A DNA stretch of 64,000 nucleotides from Fodinibacter sp045807225. GTDB lineage: Bacteria > Actinomycetota > Actinomycetes > Actinomycetales > Dermatophilaceae. Made by a program: the position numbers and the translations under genes. This document shows positions 16,317 through 24,042 of the stretch, one piece after another (positions within the stretch are counted from its first letter, which is position 1; every line of letters starts with the position of its first letter). The notes beneath the pieces are model-generated. The model did not search any database and was not told where the DNA came from. It saw only the letters and a program-made list of their open reading frames with translations. The stretch lies in assembly GCA_045807225.1 (NCBI GenBank), contig JBJMHU010000197.1, positions 1 through 64,000 of the forward strand, given 5' to 3'.

Positions 16317-18530
16317 TCAGGCCGGGCGCAGCACGTGCATCCGGTGCGCCGCCCGGGTGAGCACGACGTAGAGCACCCGCACACCACCGGGTGACTCCTC
16401 GACGATGCCCTCCGGGTCGACGACCACGGTCGCGTCCCACTCCAGCCCCTTGGCCGACAGCGGGTCGATGAGCTGCACCCGCCCGGCGCCGGCCCCGTCG
16501 AGCCCGGCCAGCCGCTCGGTCCAGCGCCCGCCGGCGATGACGGCGATCGACCCCTCGACCTCCCCGAGCAGCTCGTCCACGGTGTCGGCGGCAGCGGCCA
16601 CCAGCGAACCCTCCACGGCGCGGTCGACCGGCTCGATCCCGGTCTCGCGCACGGCATCCGGAATGTCGGCGTCGGGCACCAACGGCAGGATGACGTCGCG
16701 CGCGTAGTCGAAGATCTCGCGGGCGTTGCGGTAGTTGGTGTCCATGTGGAACGCGCGGCGCTCCTGCCCGCTGAACGCCTCGTCGCGTGCGCGCCCGGCC
16801 TCGGCGAGGTCATCCCACGACGCCTGCGCCGCGTCGCCGACGACGGTCCACGACGCCGCCCGCCCCCGGCGCGCCAGCATCCGCCACTGCATGGGCGAGA
16901 GGTCCTGCGCCTCGTCGACGAGCACGTGGGCATACCCCGAGGGGCGGTCGATGCGACCCATCATCAGCCGCTCGCGAGCGTCGGCGGGCGTGATCTCGGA
17001 CTGGGTCTCCTCGACCGGAACCCGGCGGTCGACCCCGGCGCGCACGTCGATGACACCCCACTGGGAGAGCTCGTCGAGCTCCTCGATGTCGTAGAAGCCG
17101 ACGTCCTCGCGGTCGGCCCGCTGCACCGTGCCGAGCCGCGCGACGAGGTCGTCGACCAGCGCGGCATCCGACACCGACCAGGTACCGGCCTGCACCGCCT
17201 CGCGGTAGGAGTGGGCCACCGCGGCGGCCTCCTCCTGGTTGAGCACCCCGCGCGAGACGGCGTAGACGTGCTCGGTGTCGGCCAGCGAGAGCAGCAGCTC
17301 GCGCGGGTCGACCTGTCGCCACCAGGTGGCCATGAACTCGTCGACGTCGCGGGAGGCGTCGAAGGCGTCGAGGAACGCGTCGCGCTCGCCCTGGCGCACC
17401 GAGCGCCAGGCGGCCTCCGCGAGGGCCGAACGAGCGGCATCCGTGGCGAGGTTGTGCTGGTGGCTGCGCAGCACCTCGGAGCGCACCCGGCGCAGGGCGC
17501 TGTCGTCGAGGCGCACGGCGATACCGGCGATGAACGAGCGGAACACGTTCGGCGCCCCCGCCGGTGGGCGGGAGGAGAGCCGCGACAGCAGCCGGCGGAT
17601 GCGCAGCGATCCCTTGATCGCGGCCACCTCGGGGGAGTCGAGCCGCTTGGCCGTCATGCCGTCGACGAGGTCGCCGAGCGCGCGCAGCGCCACCGACTCC
17701 TCGCCCAGGCTGGGCAGCACCCGCTCGATGTAGGCGGTGTAGGCGGCCGACGGGCCCACGACGAGGATGCCGCCGTTCTCGAACCGTCGGCGCTCGGAGT
17801 AGAGCAGGTAGGCCGCGCGGTGCAGCGCGACGACGGTCTTGCCGGTGCCGGGGCCGCCGGTGATCTCGGTGACGCCGCGCGAAGGGGCGCGGATCGCCTC
17901 GTCCTGGTGGCGCTGGATGGTGGCGACGATGTCGCGCATCTGACGTCCGCGGCTGCGGGTGAGGGCGGCGATCAGGGCGCCGTCGCCGAGCACCACGATG
18001 TCGTCCGGCGCCTCGGGCACCATCAGGTCGTCCTCGGCGCCGACGACGGTGGCGCCCTTGCAGCGCAGCACCCGGCGGCGCAGCACCCCCATCGGGTCGA
18101 CCGGGGTGGCCCGGTAGAAGGCGGATGCCGCGGGCGCGCGCCAGTCGACCACGAGCGGCTCGTAGTCGTCGTCGCGCACCCCGAGCCGGCCGATGTAGCG
18201 GACCTCGCGCTCGTCGGCGGTGGAGTGCTCGTCGCCGAGGTCGAGCCGGCCGAAGACCAGGCCCTCGTACTGCTTGTCGATCATCGAGCGACGCCGTGCG
18301 GCCGCATAGACCAGCGCGTCGCGCTCGAACAGGCCGGTCATCTCCTCGTCGCGCACGTCGCCGGTGCGCGAGGTGCGGCCGCGCGCCATCCCGTCGGCCT
18401 CGACGTCGGCGGCCCGGCGGCTGGCCTTCTCGAGCTCGGCGTAGACCCGGTCGACGTGCGCCTGCTCGAGCGCCAGCTCACCGGCGACGTCGGGCGAGGT
18501 CTCGGGCAGGCCGGGGTGCGGGGCGGTCAC
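16317..18530 (-). CDS. helR: HelD/HelR-like RNA polymerase recycling ATPase (UvrD-like fold)
   Basis: A 737-aa superfamily-1 ATPase. An N-terminal coiled coil (about 13-90) precedes the first RecA-like domain, with Walker A GGPGTGKT at 225-232; Walker B is VDEAQDLSPMQW, and motifs near the C-terminus include NYRNAREIF and KGLEWDATVVVDP. Length and order match actinobacterial HelD/HelR, which pulls stalled or drug-bound RNA polymerase off DNA and in some species gives rifamycin tolerance. True UvrD/PcrA helicases are organised differently at the N-terminus. The start is a GTG. I looked for the rifamycin-associated element upstream and found no convincing copy. Confidence 0.8.
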   Translation of the reverse strand: MTAPHPGLPETSPDVAGELALEQAHVDRVYAELEKASRRAADVEADGMARGRTSRTGDVRDEEMTGLFERDALVYAAARRRSMIDKQYEGLVFGRLDLGDEHSTADEREVRYIGRLGVRDDDYEPLVVDWRAPAASAFYRATPVDPMGVLRRRVLRCKGATVVGAEDDLMVPEAPDDIVVLGDGALIAALTRSRGRQMRDIVATIQRHQDEAIRAPSRGVTEITGGPGTGKTVVALHRAAYLLYSERRRFENGGILVVGPSAAYTAYIERVLPSLGEESVALRALGDLVDGMTAKRLDSPEVAAIKGSLRIRRLLSRLSSRPPAGAPNVFRSFIAGIAVRLDDSALRRVRSEVLRSHQHNLATDAARSALAEAAWRSVRQGERDAFLDAFDASRDVDEFMATWWRQVDPRELLLSLADTEHVYAVSRGVLNQEEAAAVAHSYREAVQAGTWSVSDAALVDDLVARLGTVQRADREDVGFYDIEELDELSQWGVIDVRAGVDRRVPVEETQSEITPADARERLMMGRIDRPSGYAHVLVDEAQDLSPMQWRMLARRGRAASWTVVGDAAQASWDDLAEAGRARDEAFSGQERRAFHMDTNYRNAREIFDYARDVILPLVPDADIPDAVRETGIEPVDRAVEGSLVAAAADTVDELLGEVEGSIAVIAGGRWTERLAGLDGAGAGRVQLIDPLSAKGLEWDATVVVDPEGIVEESPGGVRVLYVVLTRAAHRMHVLRPA

Positions 18531-18577
18531 GGAGCAGGCTCTCCTCGGTGCGGCAGGTCGCGGTCACGGAATCTCCC

Positions 18578-18583
18578 AGTCTA
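18578..18583 (-). promoter_or_regulatory. -10 element TAGACT for the HelR-like gene
   Basis: TAGACT on the minus strand lies 47 bp before the GTG, giving a leader of about 40 nt that contains GAGGAG as ribosome site. The -35 is weak. Confidence 0.35.
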
Positions 18584-18662
18584 ATCCCGCGCGCACCACC
18601 GTTCTGCACCGTGCCGAACCGATCTCGGTGTCCGGGGCTGCGCGCCGGAGCTGACGTCCCGG

Positions 18663-18723
18663 AATCGACCAATAGGTCACTCCAGCGACGCTGACCGTCC
18701 CTCCGGTGACCTGTTGGTCGATT
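18663..18723. repeat. Inverted pair of GACCAATAGGTC-type palindromes
   Basis: The left arm (18663-18680, AATCGACCAATAGGTCAC) and right arm (18706-18723) are reverse complements with one mismatch, separated by 25 bp. Each arm holds the same small palindrome as the repeats at 10626 and 10670. It lies between the divergent HelR-like gene and purD, upstream of both, so it cannot be a simple terminator. Confidence 0.7.
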
Positions 18724-18813
18724 AGGGGCGCTCGCCCCACGCTGATGCCGGGTGCCGGGTGGGTGCCGCACGCGGATGCCGGGATGCCGCTGCCGCCCGC
18801 CCGTGGCCCCCAC

Positions 18814-18819
18814 TAGGTT
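18814..18819 (+). promoter_or_regulatory. -10 element TAGGTT of purD (leaderless)
   Basis: TAGGTT ends 6 nt before the purD GTG, so transcription should begin at or beside the start codon. Confidence 0.55.
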
Positions 18820-18825
18820 GGTCGC

Positions 18826-20106
18826 GTGAAGGTACTCGTCGTCGGGTCCGGGGCCCGCGAGCACGCCCTCGTCCGTTCCATCGCGCTCGACCCGGCGGTC
18901 GACGCCGTGATCGCCGCACCGGGCAACCCCGGGATCGAGGCAGTGGCCCGCTGCGAGCCGCTGCCCGGCGGGGTCAGCGACGCCGACGGGGTCGTGGCGC
19001 TGGCGGCCTCGCTGGGGGTCGACCTGGTCGTCATCGGGCCCGAGGCACCGCTCGTGGCCGGGGTGGCCGACGCGGTGCGCGCCGCGGGCATCGCCTGCTT
19101 CGGCCCGTCGGCGGAGGCGGCCCGGCTCGAGGGCAGCAAGGCGTTCGCGAAGGAGGTGATGTCGGCGGCTGAGGTGCCCACCGGCCTGGCCCACGTGTGC
19201 ACCACCGAGGCCGAGGTCGAGGAGGCGCTCGACGCCCTCGGCGCCCCGCACGTCGTCAAGGACGACGGGCTGGCCGCCGGCAAGGGCGTGGTGGTCACCG
19301 ACGACCGGCAGGAGGCGCTCGAGCACGCGCGGGCCTGCCTGGCCAAGCCCGACGGTGCCGTCGTCGTCGAGGAGTTCCTGTCCGGGCCCGAGGTGTCGCT
19401 GTTCTGCATCTGCGACGGCGTCGACGTGGTGCCGCTGATGCCGGCGCAGGACTTCAAGCGCGTCGGCGACGATGACACGGGGCCCAACACCGGAGGCATG
19501 GGGGCCTACAGCCCGCTCGACTGGGCGCCCGAGGGGCTCGTCGAGGAGGTGGTGCGCCGGGTGGCACAGCCGGTCGTCGACGAGATGCGCCACCGGGGAA
19601 CCCCCTTCGCCGGGGTGCTCTACGTCGGGCTGGCGCTGACCCCACGGGGGCCGAAGGTGATCGAGTTCAACGCCCGGTTCGGTGACCCCGAGACCCAGGT
19701 GGTGCTCGCGCGCCTGCTCACCCCGCTCGGCAACGTGCTGCTCACCGCGGCCAAGGGCCGGCTCGTCGACGCGCCGCCGCTGCGCTGGTCCGAGGAGTCG
19801 GCCGTCACGGTGGTCGTGGCCGCCGACAACTACCCGGGCACGCCGCGCACCGGCGACCCGGTCACCGGGCTGCACGAGCTGCCGGGGGCTCCCGAGGTCT
19901 ACGTGCTCCACGCCGGCACGACCCGCGACGCCGAGGGCACCCTGGTGTCGTCCGGCGGCCGGGTGCTCTCGGTGGTCGCCACCGGGGCGACGCTGGAGCA
20001 GGCGCGCGAGCGCGTCTACGCGGCCGTGGACGTCGTCGAGCTGGCCGGGTCGCACCACCGCACCGACATCGCCCTGCGTGCCGAGCGCGGACAGGTCACC
20101 GTCTAG
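18826..20106 (+). CDS. purD: Phosphoribosylamine-glycine ligase
   Basis: A 426-aa ATP-grasp enzyme joining glycine to phosphoribosylamine in de novo purine synthesis. The N-terminal motif is VVGSGAREHALV; GPSAEAARLEGSKAFAKEVM, KDDGLAAGKGVVV (ATP-grasp), TGGMGAYSP and EFNARFGDPETQ follow in order. The start is a GTG directly downstream of a TAGGTT -10 and has no ribosome site, consistent with a leaderless mRNA. The length is as expected, with no fusion to purM or purN. Confidence 0.97.
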   Translation: MKVLVVGSGAREHALVRSIALDPAVDAVIAAPGNPGIEAVARCEPLPGGVSDADGVVALAASLGVDLVVIGPEAPLVAGVADAVRAAGIACFGPSAEAARLEGSKAFAKEVMSAAEVPTGLAHVCTTEAEVEEALDALGAPHVVKDDGLAAGKGVVVTDDRQEALEHARACLAKPDGAVVVEEFLSGPEVSLFCICDGVDVVPLMPAQDFKRVGDDDTGPNTGGMGAYSPLDWAPEGLVEEVVRRVAQPVVDEMRHRGTPFAGVLYVGLALTPRGPKVIEFNARFGDPETQVVLARLLTPLGNVLLTAAKGRLVDAPPLRWSEESAVTVVVAADNYPGTPRTGDPVTGLHELPGAPEVYVLHAGTTRDAEGTLVSSGGRVLSVVATGATLEQARERVYAAVDVVELAGSHHRTDIALRAERGQVTV

Positions 20107-20165
20107 CCCTGGTCACCCGGGTGCCGGGTGCCGAGGTGTGGTGGCCCCGGCGACCACCCGAGCAC

Positions 20166-20939
20166 TCAGTTGAGCTTGCGGGTGTTCTCCGGGATGCCGC
20201 CACCGGCCCGCACGTCGGCCGCCAGGTCCGCCAGCGCGGTGAGCGCGACGTTCTGGCTCCACGGGCCGTAGGAGACCCGCGCGACGCCGAGCCGCTGCAT
20301 CGTCTCCAGCGGCAGGGCACCCGGGATGCCGATCAGGTTCACCTTCTGCGGCCCCAGCGCCTCGACCAACGCGGTGACCGTCGCCTCGTCGAGCAGCCCG
20401 GGCGCGAAGAACGTCGAGGCACCGGCGTCGAGGTAGGCCCGGCCGCGCTCGATGGCGTCGGCGAGCACCTCGGCCGGGTCGCGGTCACCGGCCCGCAGGA
20501 AGGCGTCGGTGCGGGCGTTGAGCACGAACGGGATGCCCGCCCGCTCACCGGCGGCGACGGCATCCGCGACTGCCCGCACGGCATCCGGCAAGGGCTTGAG
20601 CTGGTCCTCCAGGTTGGCGCCGACGGCACCCACGTCGATGGCGCGGGCGATCGTGCCACCGGGGTCGCCGTAGCCGGCCTCGAGGTCGGCGGTCACCGGC
20701 AGGTCGACCGCGGCGGCGATGCGGCCCACGGCCTCGATCATCAGGTCGCGGGGGATCTGCTCGCCGTCGGGGTAGCCGTGCGCCGCGGCGACCGAGTGGC
20801 TCGCGGTGGCCAGGGCGGTCGTGCCCGGGGTGTCGGCGACTACCTTGGCCGTGATGGCGTCCCAGACGTTGACCAGCAGCAGCAGCTCGGGGTCGGCGTG
20901 CAGGCGCTGCAGCTCCCGGGCCTTGTCGACGATGTCCAT
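20166..20939 (-). CDS. Isocitrate lyase/PEP mutase superfamily protein
   Basis: A 257-aa TIM-barrel protein of the PEP phosphonomutase/carboxyvinyl-carboxyphosphonate family. DLEAGYGDPGG is the Mg-binding region (Asp-Glu-Gly-Tyr-Gly-Asp) and NARTDAFLRA the downstream acidic motif. The catalytic KKCG-type loop of isocitrate lyase is not evident, so a C-C lyase or unknown activity on an oxaloacetate- or phosphonate-like substrate is possible. The gene converges with purD. Confidence 0.8.
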   Translation of the reverse strand: MDIVDKARELQRLHADPELLLLVNVWDAITAKVVADTPGTTALATASHSVAAAHGYPDGEQIPRDLMIEAVGRIAAAVDLPVTADLEAGYGDPGGTIARAIDVGAVGANLEDQLKPLPDAVRAVADAVAAGERAGIPFVLNARTDAFLRAGDRDPAEVLADAIERGRAYLDAGASTFFAPGLLDEATVTALVEALGPQKVNLIGIPGALPLETMQRLGVARVSYGPWSQNVALTALADLAADVRAGGGIPENTRKLN

Positions 20940-20953
20940 CTGGAGAACCTACG

Positions 20954-21880
20954 TCAGCTCGTGCCGGCGAGGGCCTCGTGGATGTCGGCCACGTGGTCGA
21001 GGTCGGCGAGGTCGAGCACCTGCAGGTACACGCGCGTGGTCCCGACCTCCGCCAGCCGGCCGAGCCGCTCGCGGGCCTGCTCGAAGCTGCCGGCGATGCT
21101 GTTCTCGACCAGCTCGTCGACCTCGTGCCCGATCGCCTCGGCCCGTCGGCGCAGGGTCGCGTCGTCGCGGGCGAGGCACACCACCTGGGCGGCGGAGTGC
21201 ACCAGCGTCGAGGGGTCGCGCCCGACCTCGGCGCACACGGCATCCACCTGGTCGAAGAGCCGACCGGTGTCCTGCACCGACTCGAAGCCGGCGTTGAAGT
21301 CCGCGGCGTAGCGGGCGGCGAGAGTGGGCGTGCGGCGCTTGCCGCCACCGCCGACGATGATCGGCACGCCGCCGGGCTGCACGGGGGCCACGAGCCCGGG
21401 GTTCTCGCGCACCGGGTAGTGCGGCCCCTCGTGCGCGAAGGTCTCGCCGGGCGGTGTCGCCCAGAGCCCGGTGATGACGGCGAGCTGCTCCTCGAGCCGG
21501 TCGAAGCGCTCGCCCAGTGGTGGGAACGGGATGCCGAAGGCGGCGTGCTCCTGCTCGAACCACCCTGCGCCCAGGCCCAGCTCGACCCGGCCACCGCTCA
21601 TCTCATCGACCCCTGCGACGGTCACCGCCAGGGGCCCCGGCAACCGGAAGGTCGCCGAGCTGACCAGGGTCCCGAGCCGGATCCGGCTCGTGTCGCGGGC
21701 CAGCCCGGCGAGGGTGGTCCAGGCGTCGGTCGGCCCCGGAGCGCCGTCGCCGGAGAAGTGGAGGTAGTGGTCCGAGCGGAAGAACCCGTCGTAGCCGAGG
21801 TCCTCGGCGGCCCTGGCCACGGCGAGGAGGTCGTCGTAGGTGGCGCCCTGCTGGGGTTCGGTGAAGATCCTGAGGTCCAT
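20954..21880 (-). CDS. LLM class F420-dependent oxidoreductase
   Basis: A 308-aa luciferase-like monooxygenase-fold protein. Near-complete family pattern: FFRSDHYLHF, IRLGTLVSSATFRLPGPLA, GRVELGLGAGWFEQEHAAFG, then PIIVGGGGKRRTP. It resembles the F420-dependent TIGR03560-type group, suggesting an F420H2-dependent reductase or oxidase acting on an unknown substrate. It lies 14 bp upstream of the PEP-mutase family gene on the same strand, so the two are probably co-transcribed. Confidence 0.85.
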   Translation of the reverse strand: MDLRIFTEPQQGATYDDLLAVARAAEDLGYDGFFRSDHYLHFSGDGAPGPTDAWTTLAGLARDTSRIRLGTLVSSATFRLPGPLAVTVAGVDEMSGGRVELGLGAGWFEQEHAAFGIPFPPLGERFDRLEEQLAVITGLWATPPGETFAHEGPHYPVRENPGLVAPVQPGGVPIIVGGGGKRRTPTLAARYAADFNAGFESVQDTGRLFDQVDAVCAEVGRDPSTLVHSAAQVVCLARDDATLRRRAEAIGHEVDELVENSIAGSFEQARERLGRLAEVGTTRVYLQVLDLADLDHVADIHEALAGTS

Positions 21881-21890
21881 GCGCCAAACG

Positions 21891-23411
21891 CTAGGCGGAG
21901 GGGCCGGTGCGGGATGCCGCGAGCGCCGCGAGGATTGCGCAGGCGGCTCCGCCCGCCATCAGCAGCGCGAAGGCGACGCCGTCGGTCCGGGCGCCACGCA
22001 CCGCCACCACGGCACCGACCACGCCGGTGGAGAGCGCCACACCGGTCGAGATGGCCAGCCCCTGGGCCGCACTGGCCCGGCCCTGCTCGCTCAGCGGCGC
22101 CAGTGCGAGCAGCTGGGTCGAGAGCGTCGGCGAGACGATGCCCATGCCCAGCGCGGCGAGGGCCCAGCCCACCATGCCGGGAACGAAGCCGATGGCGTCG
22201 AGCGAGAGCAGCACCGGCCCGAGGGACCCCAGCCCGATGAGGCCGGCGCCGATGCCGGCCCGTGCGGGGGCTGGCACGACGGCCTGAACCAGGTTGACGC
22301 TGTTGAGGAACGAGCCGAGCGCCCAGCAGCAGCCGGTGACCGACAGTGAGATGCCGGCGATGGCCGTCGACGCGCCGTGGGCCTGCACGAGCATGAGCGG
22401 GATGAGCCCGGCCACCGCCGTGAACGCGGCCGACACGAGCAGCCGAACCGCGATGACGGTCGGCACCCCACGGACCAGCCGCACCATGCCGTGCGGGAGC
22501 GCTCGCAGCCCTCCGACGACGACGAGCACGGCGCCCGAGCCGATGACGACGGCTCCGGCGAGGCGGGTGTCCGGGTCGGACAGCAGCGGCGCCGAGAACG
22601 TCGTCACGGCGAGCCCGGCGGCGAGCAGCAGCGCGGCGACCACCCGACGACGGTCGGATGCCGTGCTCTCGGCATCCGCGCTCGCCGCACCACCCGCGTG
22701 GGTGCGGCCCAGCGCCGGGCGCAGGAGGAGCAGGGCCACCGGGGCGACGAGCAGTGGCGCGACGAAGACGAGCCGCCAGCCCCACACGGCGTCGATGGCT
22801 CCGGCCACGCTCGGCCCCAGGAGGGAGGGGAGGATCCAGGCCGCGGCGAACGAGGCGAAGATCTTCGCGCGCAGCGCGTCGGGCAGGGCCTGGGCGACGA
22901 GCACCATCAGGGCGGTGTCGATGAGCGCCTCCGCCGCACCCGACGCGGTGCGGCCGGCGACGAACACCGCCATCGTCGGCGCGAGCCCCGACACGACCTG
23001 GGCCACGACGAACGCCGCCATCCCGCACAGCAGCACCGGCCGGGGGCCGGCCCGGTCGGTCCACGACCCGGACCACGCCATCGCGATGGTGAAGGTCACC
23101 ACGGTCGCGCCGGTCGACGCGCCGAACAGCGTCCAGCCGTCGAGCTCGCGCACCAGCGTCGGCAGGATCGTGCTGACTGCACGGTTCTCGAAGGCCGCGA
23201 GGGTGACCAGCGCGACCACGCCCACGACCACCGGCAGGTTGGCCCGGGCGAGCAGGCGCACCGGAGCCTCGTCGGCGATCGTCGGTGCTGCGGCGGTCGG
23301 GGCGGCGCTTGTCGGGGGGGCGGCCGATTCCTCCACCGCAGGTTGCGGCAGGGCCGGTGCAGAGGTGGCCGAGTGGGCACGGGTCGGCCCGGCGGTCCGT
23401 GAGGTCGTCAT
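21891..23411 (-). CDS. MFS efflux transporter, predicted SoxR target
   Basis: A 506-aa major facilitator protein. An unusual Ala/Pro-rich cytosolic N-terminus of about 50 residues precedes the first of 12 or more membrane segments (VVVGVVALVTLAAFENRAVS). The signature loop SGSWTDRAGPRPVLL is present, as in drug exporters. ATG 23411 lies just after a promoter with a long 19-20 bp spacer that holds a SoxR box, and soxR is divergent 57 bp away. Export of redox-active compounds is therefore the likely role. The LLM oxidoreductase starts 11 bp downstream of its stop. Confidence 0.85.
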   Translation of the reverse strand: MTTSRTAGPTRAHSATSAPALPQPAVEESAAPPTSAAPTAAAPTIADEAPVRLLARANLPVVVGVVALVTLAAFENRAVSTILPTLVRELDGWTLFGASTGATVVTFTIAMAWSGSWTDRAGPRPVLLCGMAAFVVAQVVSGLAPTMAVFVAGRTASGAAEALIDTALMVLVAQALPDALRAKIFASFAAAWILPSLLGPSVAGAIDAVWGWRLVFVAPLLVAPVALLLLRPALGRTHAGGAASADAESTASDRRRVVAALLLAAGLAVTTFSAPLLSDPDTRLAGAVVIGSGAVLVVVGGLRALPHGMVRLVRGVPTVIAVRLLVSAAFTAVAGLIPLMLVQAHGASTAIAGISLSVTGCCWALGSFLNSVNLVQAVVPAPARAGIGAGLIGLGSLGPVLLSLDAIGFVPGMVGWALAALGMGIVSPTLSTQLLALAPLSEQGRASAAQGLAISTGVALSTGVVGAVVAVRGARTDGVAFALLMAGGAACAILAALAASRTGPSA

Positions 23412-23416
23412 GCCCC

Positions 23417-23448
23417 CATCCTCAAACCTCTAGTGCACTTCAGGTCAA
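23417..23448 (-). promoter_or_regulatory. SoxR-type promoter with long spacer for the MFS gene
   Basis: On the minus strand, TTGACC (23443-23448) and GAGGAT (23417-23422) are 20 bp apart (19 if the -10 is read one base earlier). Elongated spacers are the hallmark of MerR-family-activated promoters. The 20-bp SoxR dyad occupies the spacer. Confidence 0.65.
23426..23445. promoter_or_regulatory. SoxR box
   Basis: ACCTCTAGTGCACTTCAGGT is a dyad with arms ACCT/AGGT and core AGTGCACT. It closely follows the enterobacterial SoxR site (ACCTCAAGTTAACTTGAGGT) and sits between soxR and the divergent MFS gene. Confidence 0.8.
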
Positions 23449-23454
23449 GTCGGC

Positions 23455-23460
23455 TACCGT
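23455..23460 (+). promoter_or_regulatory. -10 element TACCGT of soxR (leaderless)
   Basis: TACCGT ends 7 nt before the soxR GTG. The SoxR box lies just upstream, which would allow autoregulation. Confidence 0.5.
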
Positions 23461-23467
23461 CGCGCTC

Positions 23468-23923
23468 GTGGACCCACACGACCTGCTCACGATAGGCGAG
23501 GTGGCGGCCCGGTCCGGGGTGTCGGTCGCCACGGTGCGCTTCTACGAGCAGCGCGGCCTGGTGTCGTCGGTGCGCACCAGCGGCAACCAGCGCCGCTTCG
23601 AGCGGCACGTGCTGCGCCGCATCGCGGTGGTGCGGGCCGGGCAGCGGTTCGGCCTCACCCTCACGCAGGTGGGGGAGGCGCTCGCCACGCTGCCGGTGGA
23701 CCACCCGCCCACCAAGCGCGACTGGTCGCGGATGTCGCGCGGCTGGCACGACCTGCTCACCGCCCGGATCGAGGCGATGACCGTGGTGCGCGACGGCCTC
23801 GCCTCCTGCATCGGCTGCGGCTGCCTGTCGCTGCGGGCCTGCCCGGTCTACAACCTCGACGACGAGCTGAGCGCGCAGGGCAGCGGCCCCCGGCGCTGGC
23901 CGGCAGCCGCCCGCGGCGACTGA
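23468..23923 (+). CDS. soxR: Redox-sensitive transcriptional activator SoxR
   Basis: A 151-aa MerR-family regulator. The N-terminal winged HTH is TIGEVAARSGVSVATVRFYE, a dimerisation helix follows, and the [2Fe-2S] cluster ligands are C114, C117, C119 and C125 in CIGCGCLSLRACPVYNLDD, the complete SoxR pattern. The protein oxidises in response to redox-cycling compounds and activates transcription by untwisting an overlong promoter. GTG 23468 is chosen for length and for the -10 just upstream. As in other Actinobacteria, the target is probably local: the divergent MFS exporter. Confidence 0.95.
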   Translation: MDPHDLLTIGEVAARSGVSVATVRFYEQRGLVSSVRTSGNQRRFERHVLRRIAVVRAGQRFGLTLTQVGEALATLPVDHPPTKRDWSRMSRGWHDLLTARIEAMTVVRDGLASCIGCGCLSLRACPVYNLDDELSAQGSGPRRWPAAARGD

Positions 23924-23973
23924 CCCGGCATCCTGACCTGTTGCAGATGCGCAAGAAGTCGAGGGATGCCGGG
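23924..23973 (+). terminator. Inverted repeat after soxR
   Basis: CCCGGCATCC (23924-23933) and GGATGCCGGG (23964-23973) are perfect complements separated by 30 nt, beginning at the base after the soxR stop. Both arms contain the genome-signature heptamer GGATGCC, so this may be a signal pair and not a terminator; the loop is long for a terminator. Confidence 0.4.
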
Positions 23974-24042
23974 CCAGGGCGCGAGGTGGGAGGTGCAGGA
24001 TCGGCGACAGGTCGGGCGGCGGCCGGGTGCCGCGGCGGTCGG

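Noticed and set aside
14287..16440. 717-codon open frame on the minus strand
   Set aside because: It runs antisense to purA, is rich in Arg, Gly, Asp and His, and has no family motif; it is a GC-rich shadow of the real gene.
18440..18570. Short upstream frame (GTG, ending in DLARRRR) overlapping the HelR-like start
   Set aside because: Arg-rich content and no ribosome site; it most likely reflects composition. No attenuation pattern was seen.
16746..18584. 612-codon open frame on the plus strand
   Set aside because: It is antisense to the HelR-like ATPase, whose motifs are complete on the other strand. The shadow is a Gly/Val/Arg/His-rich mirror with no domain.
18530..18660. Rifamycin-associated element in front of the HelR-like gene
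   Set aside because: GGGGCTGCGCGCCGG near 18636 was compared with the recalled palindrome (GGGGCTTGCGCAAGC); the match breaks in the right arm, so it is not reported as a site.
20107..20165. Terminator between purD and the PEP-mutase family gene
   Set aside because: Only short imperfect pairings (five to six bp) in a very GC-rich gap; too weak to call.
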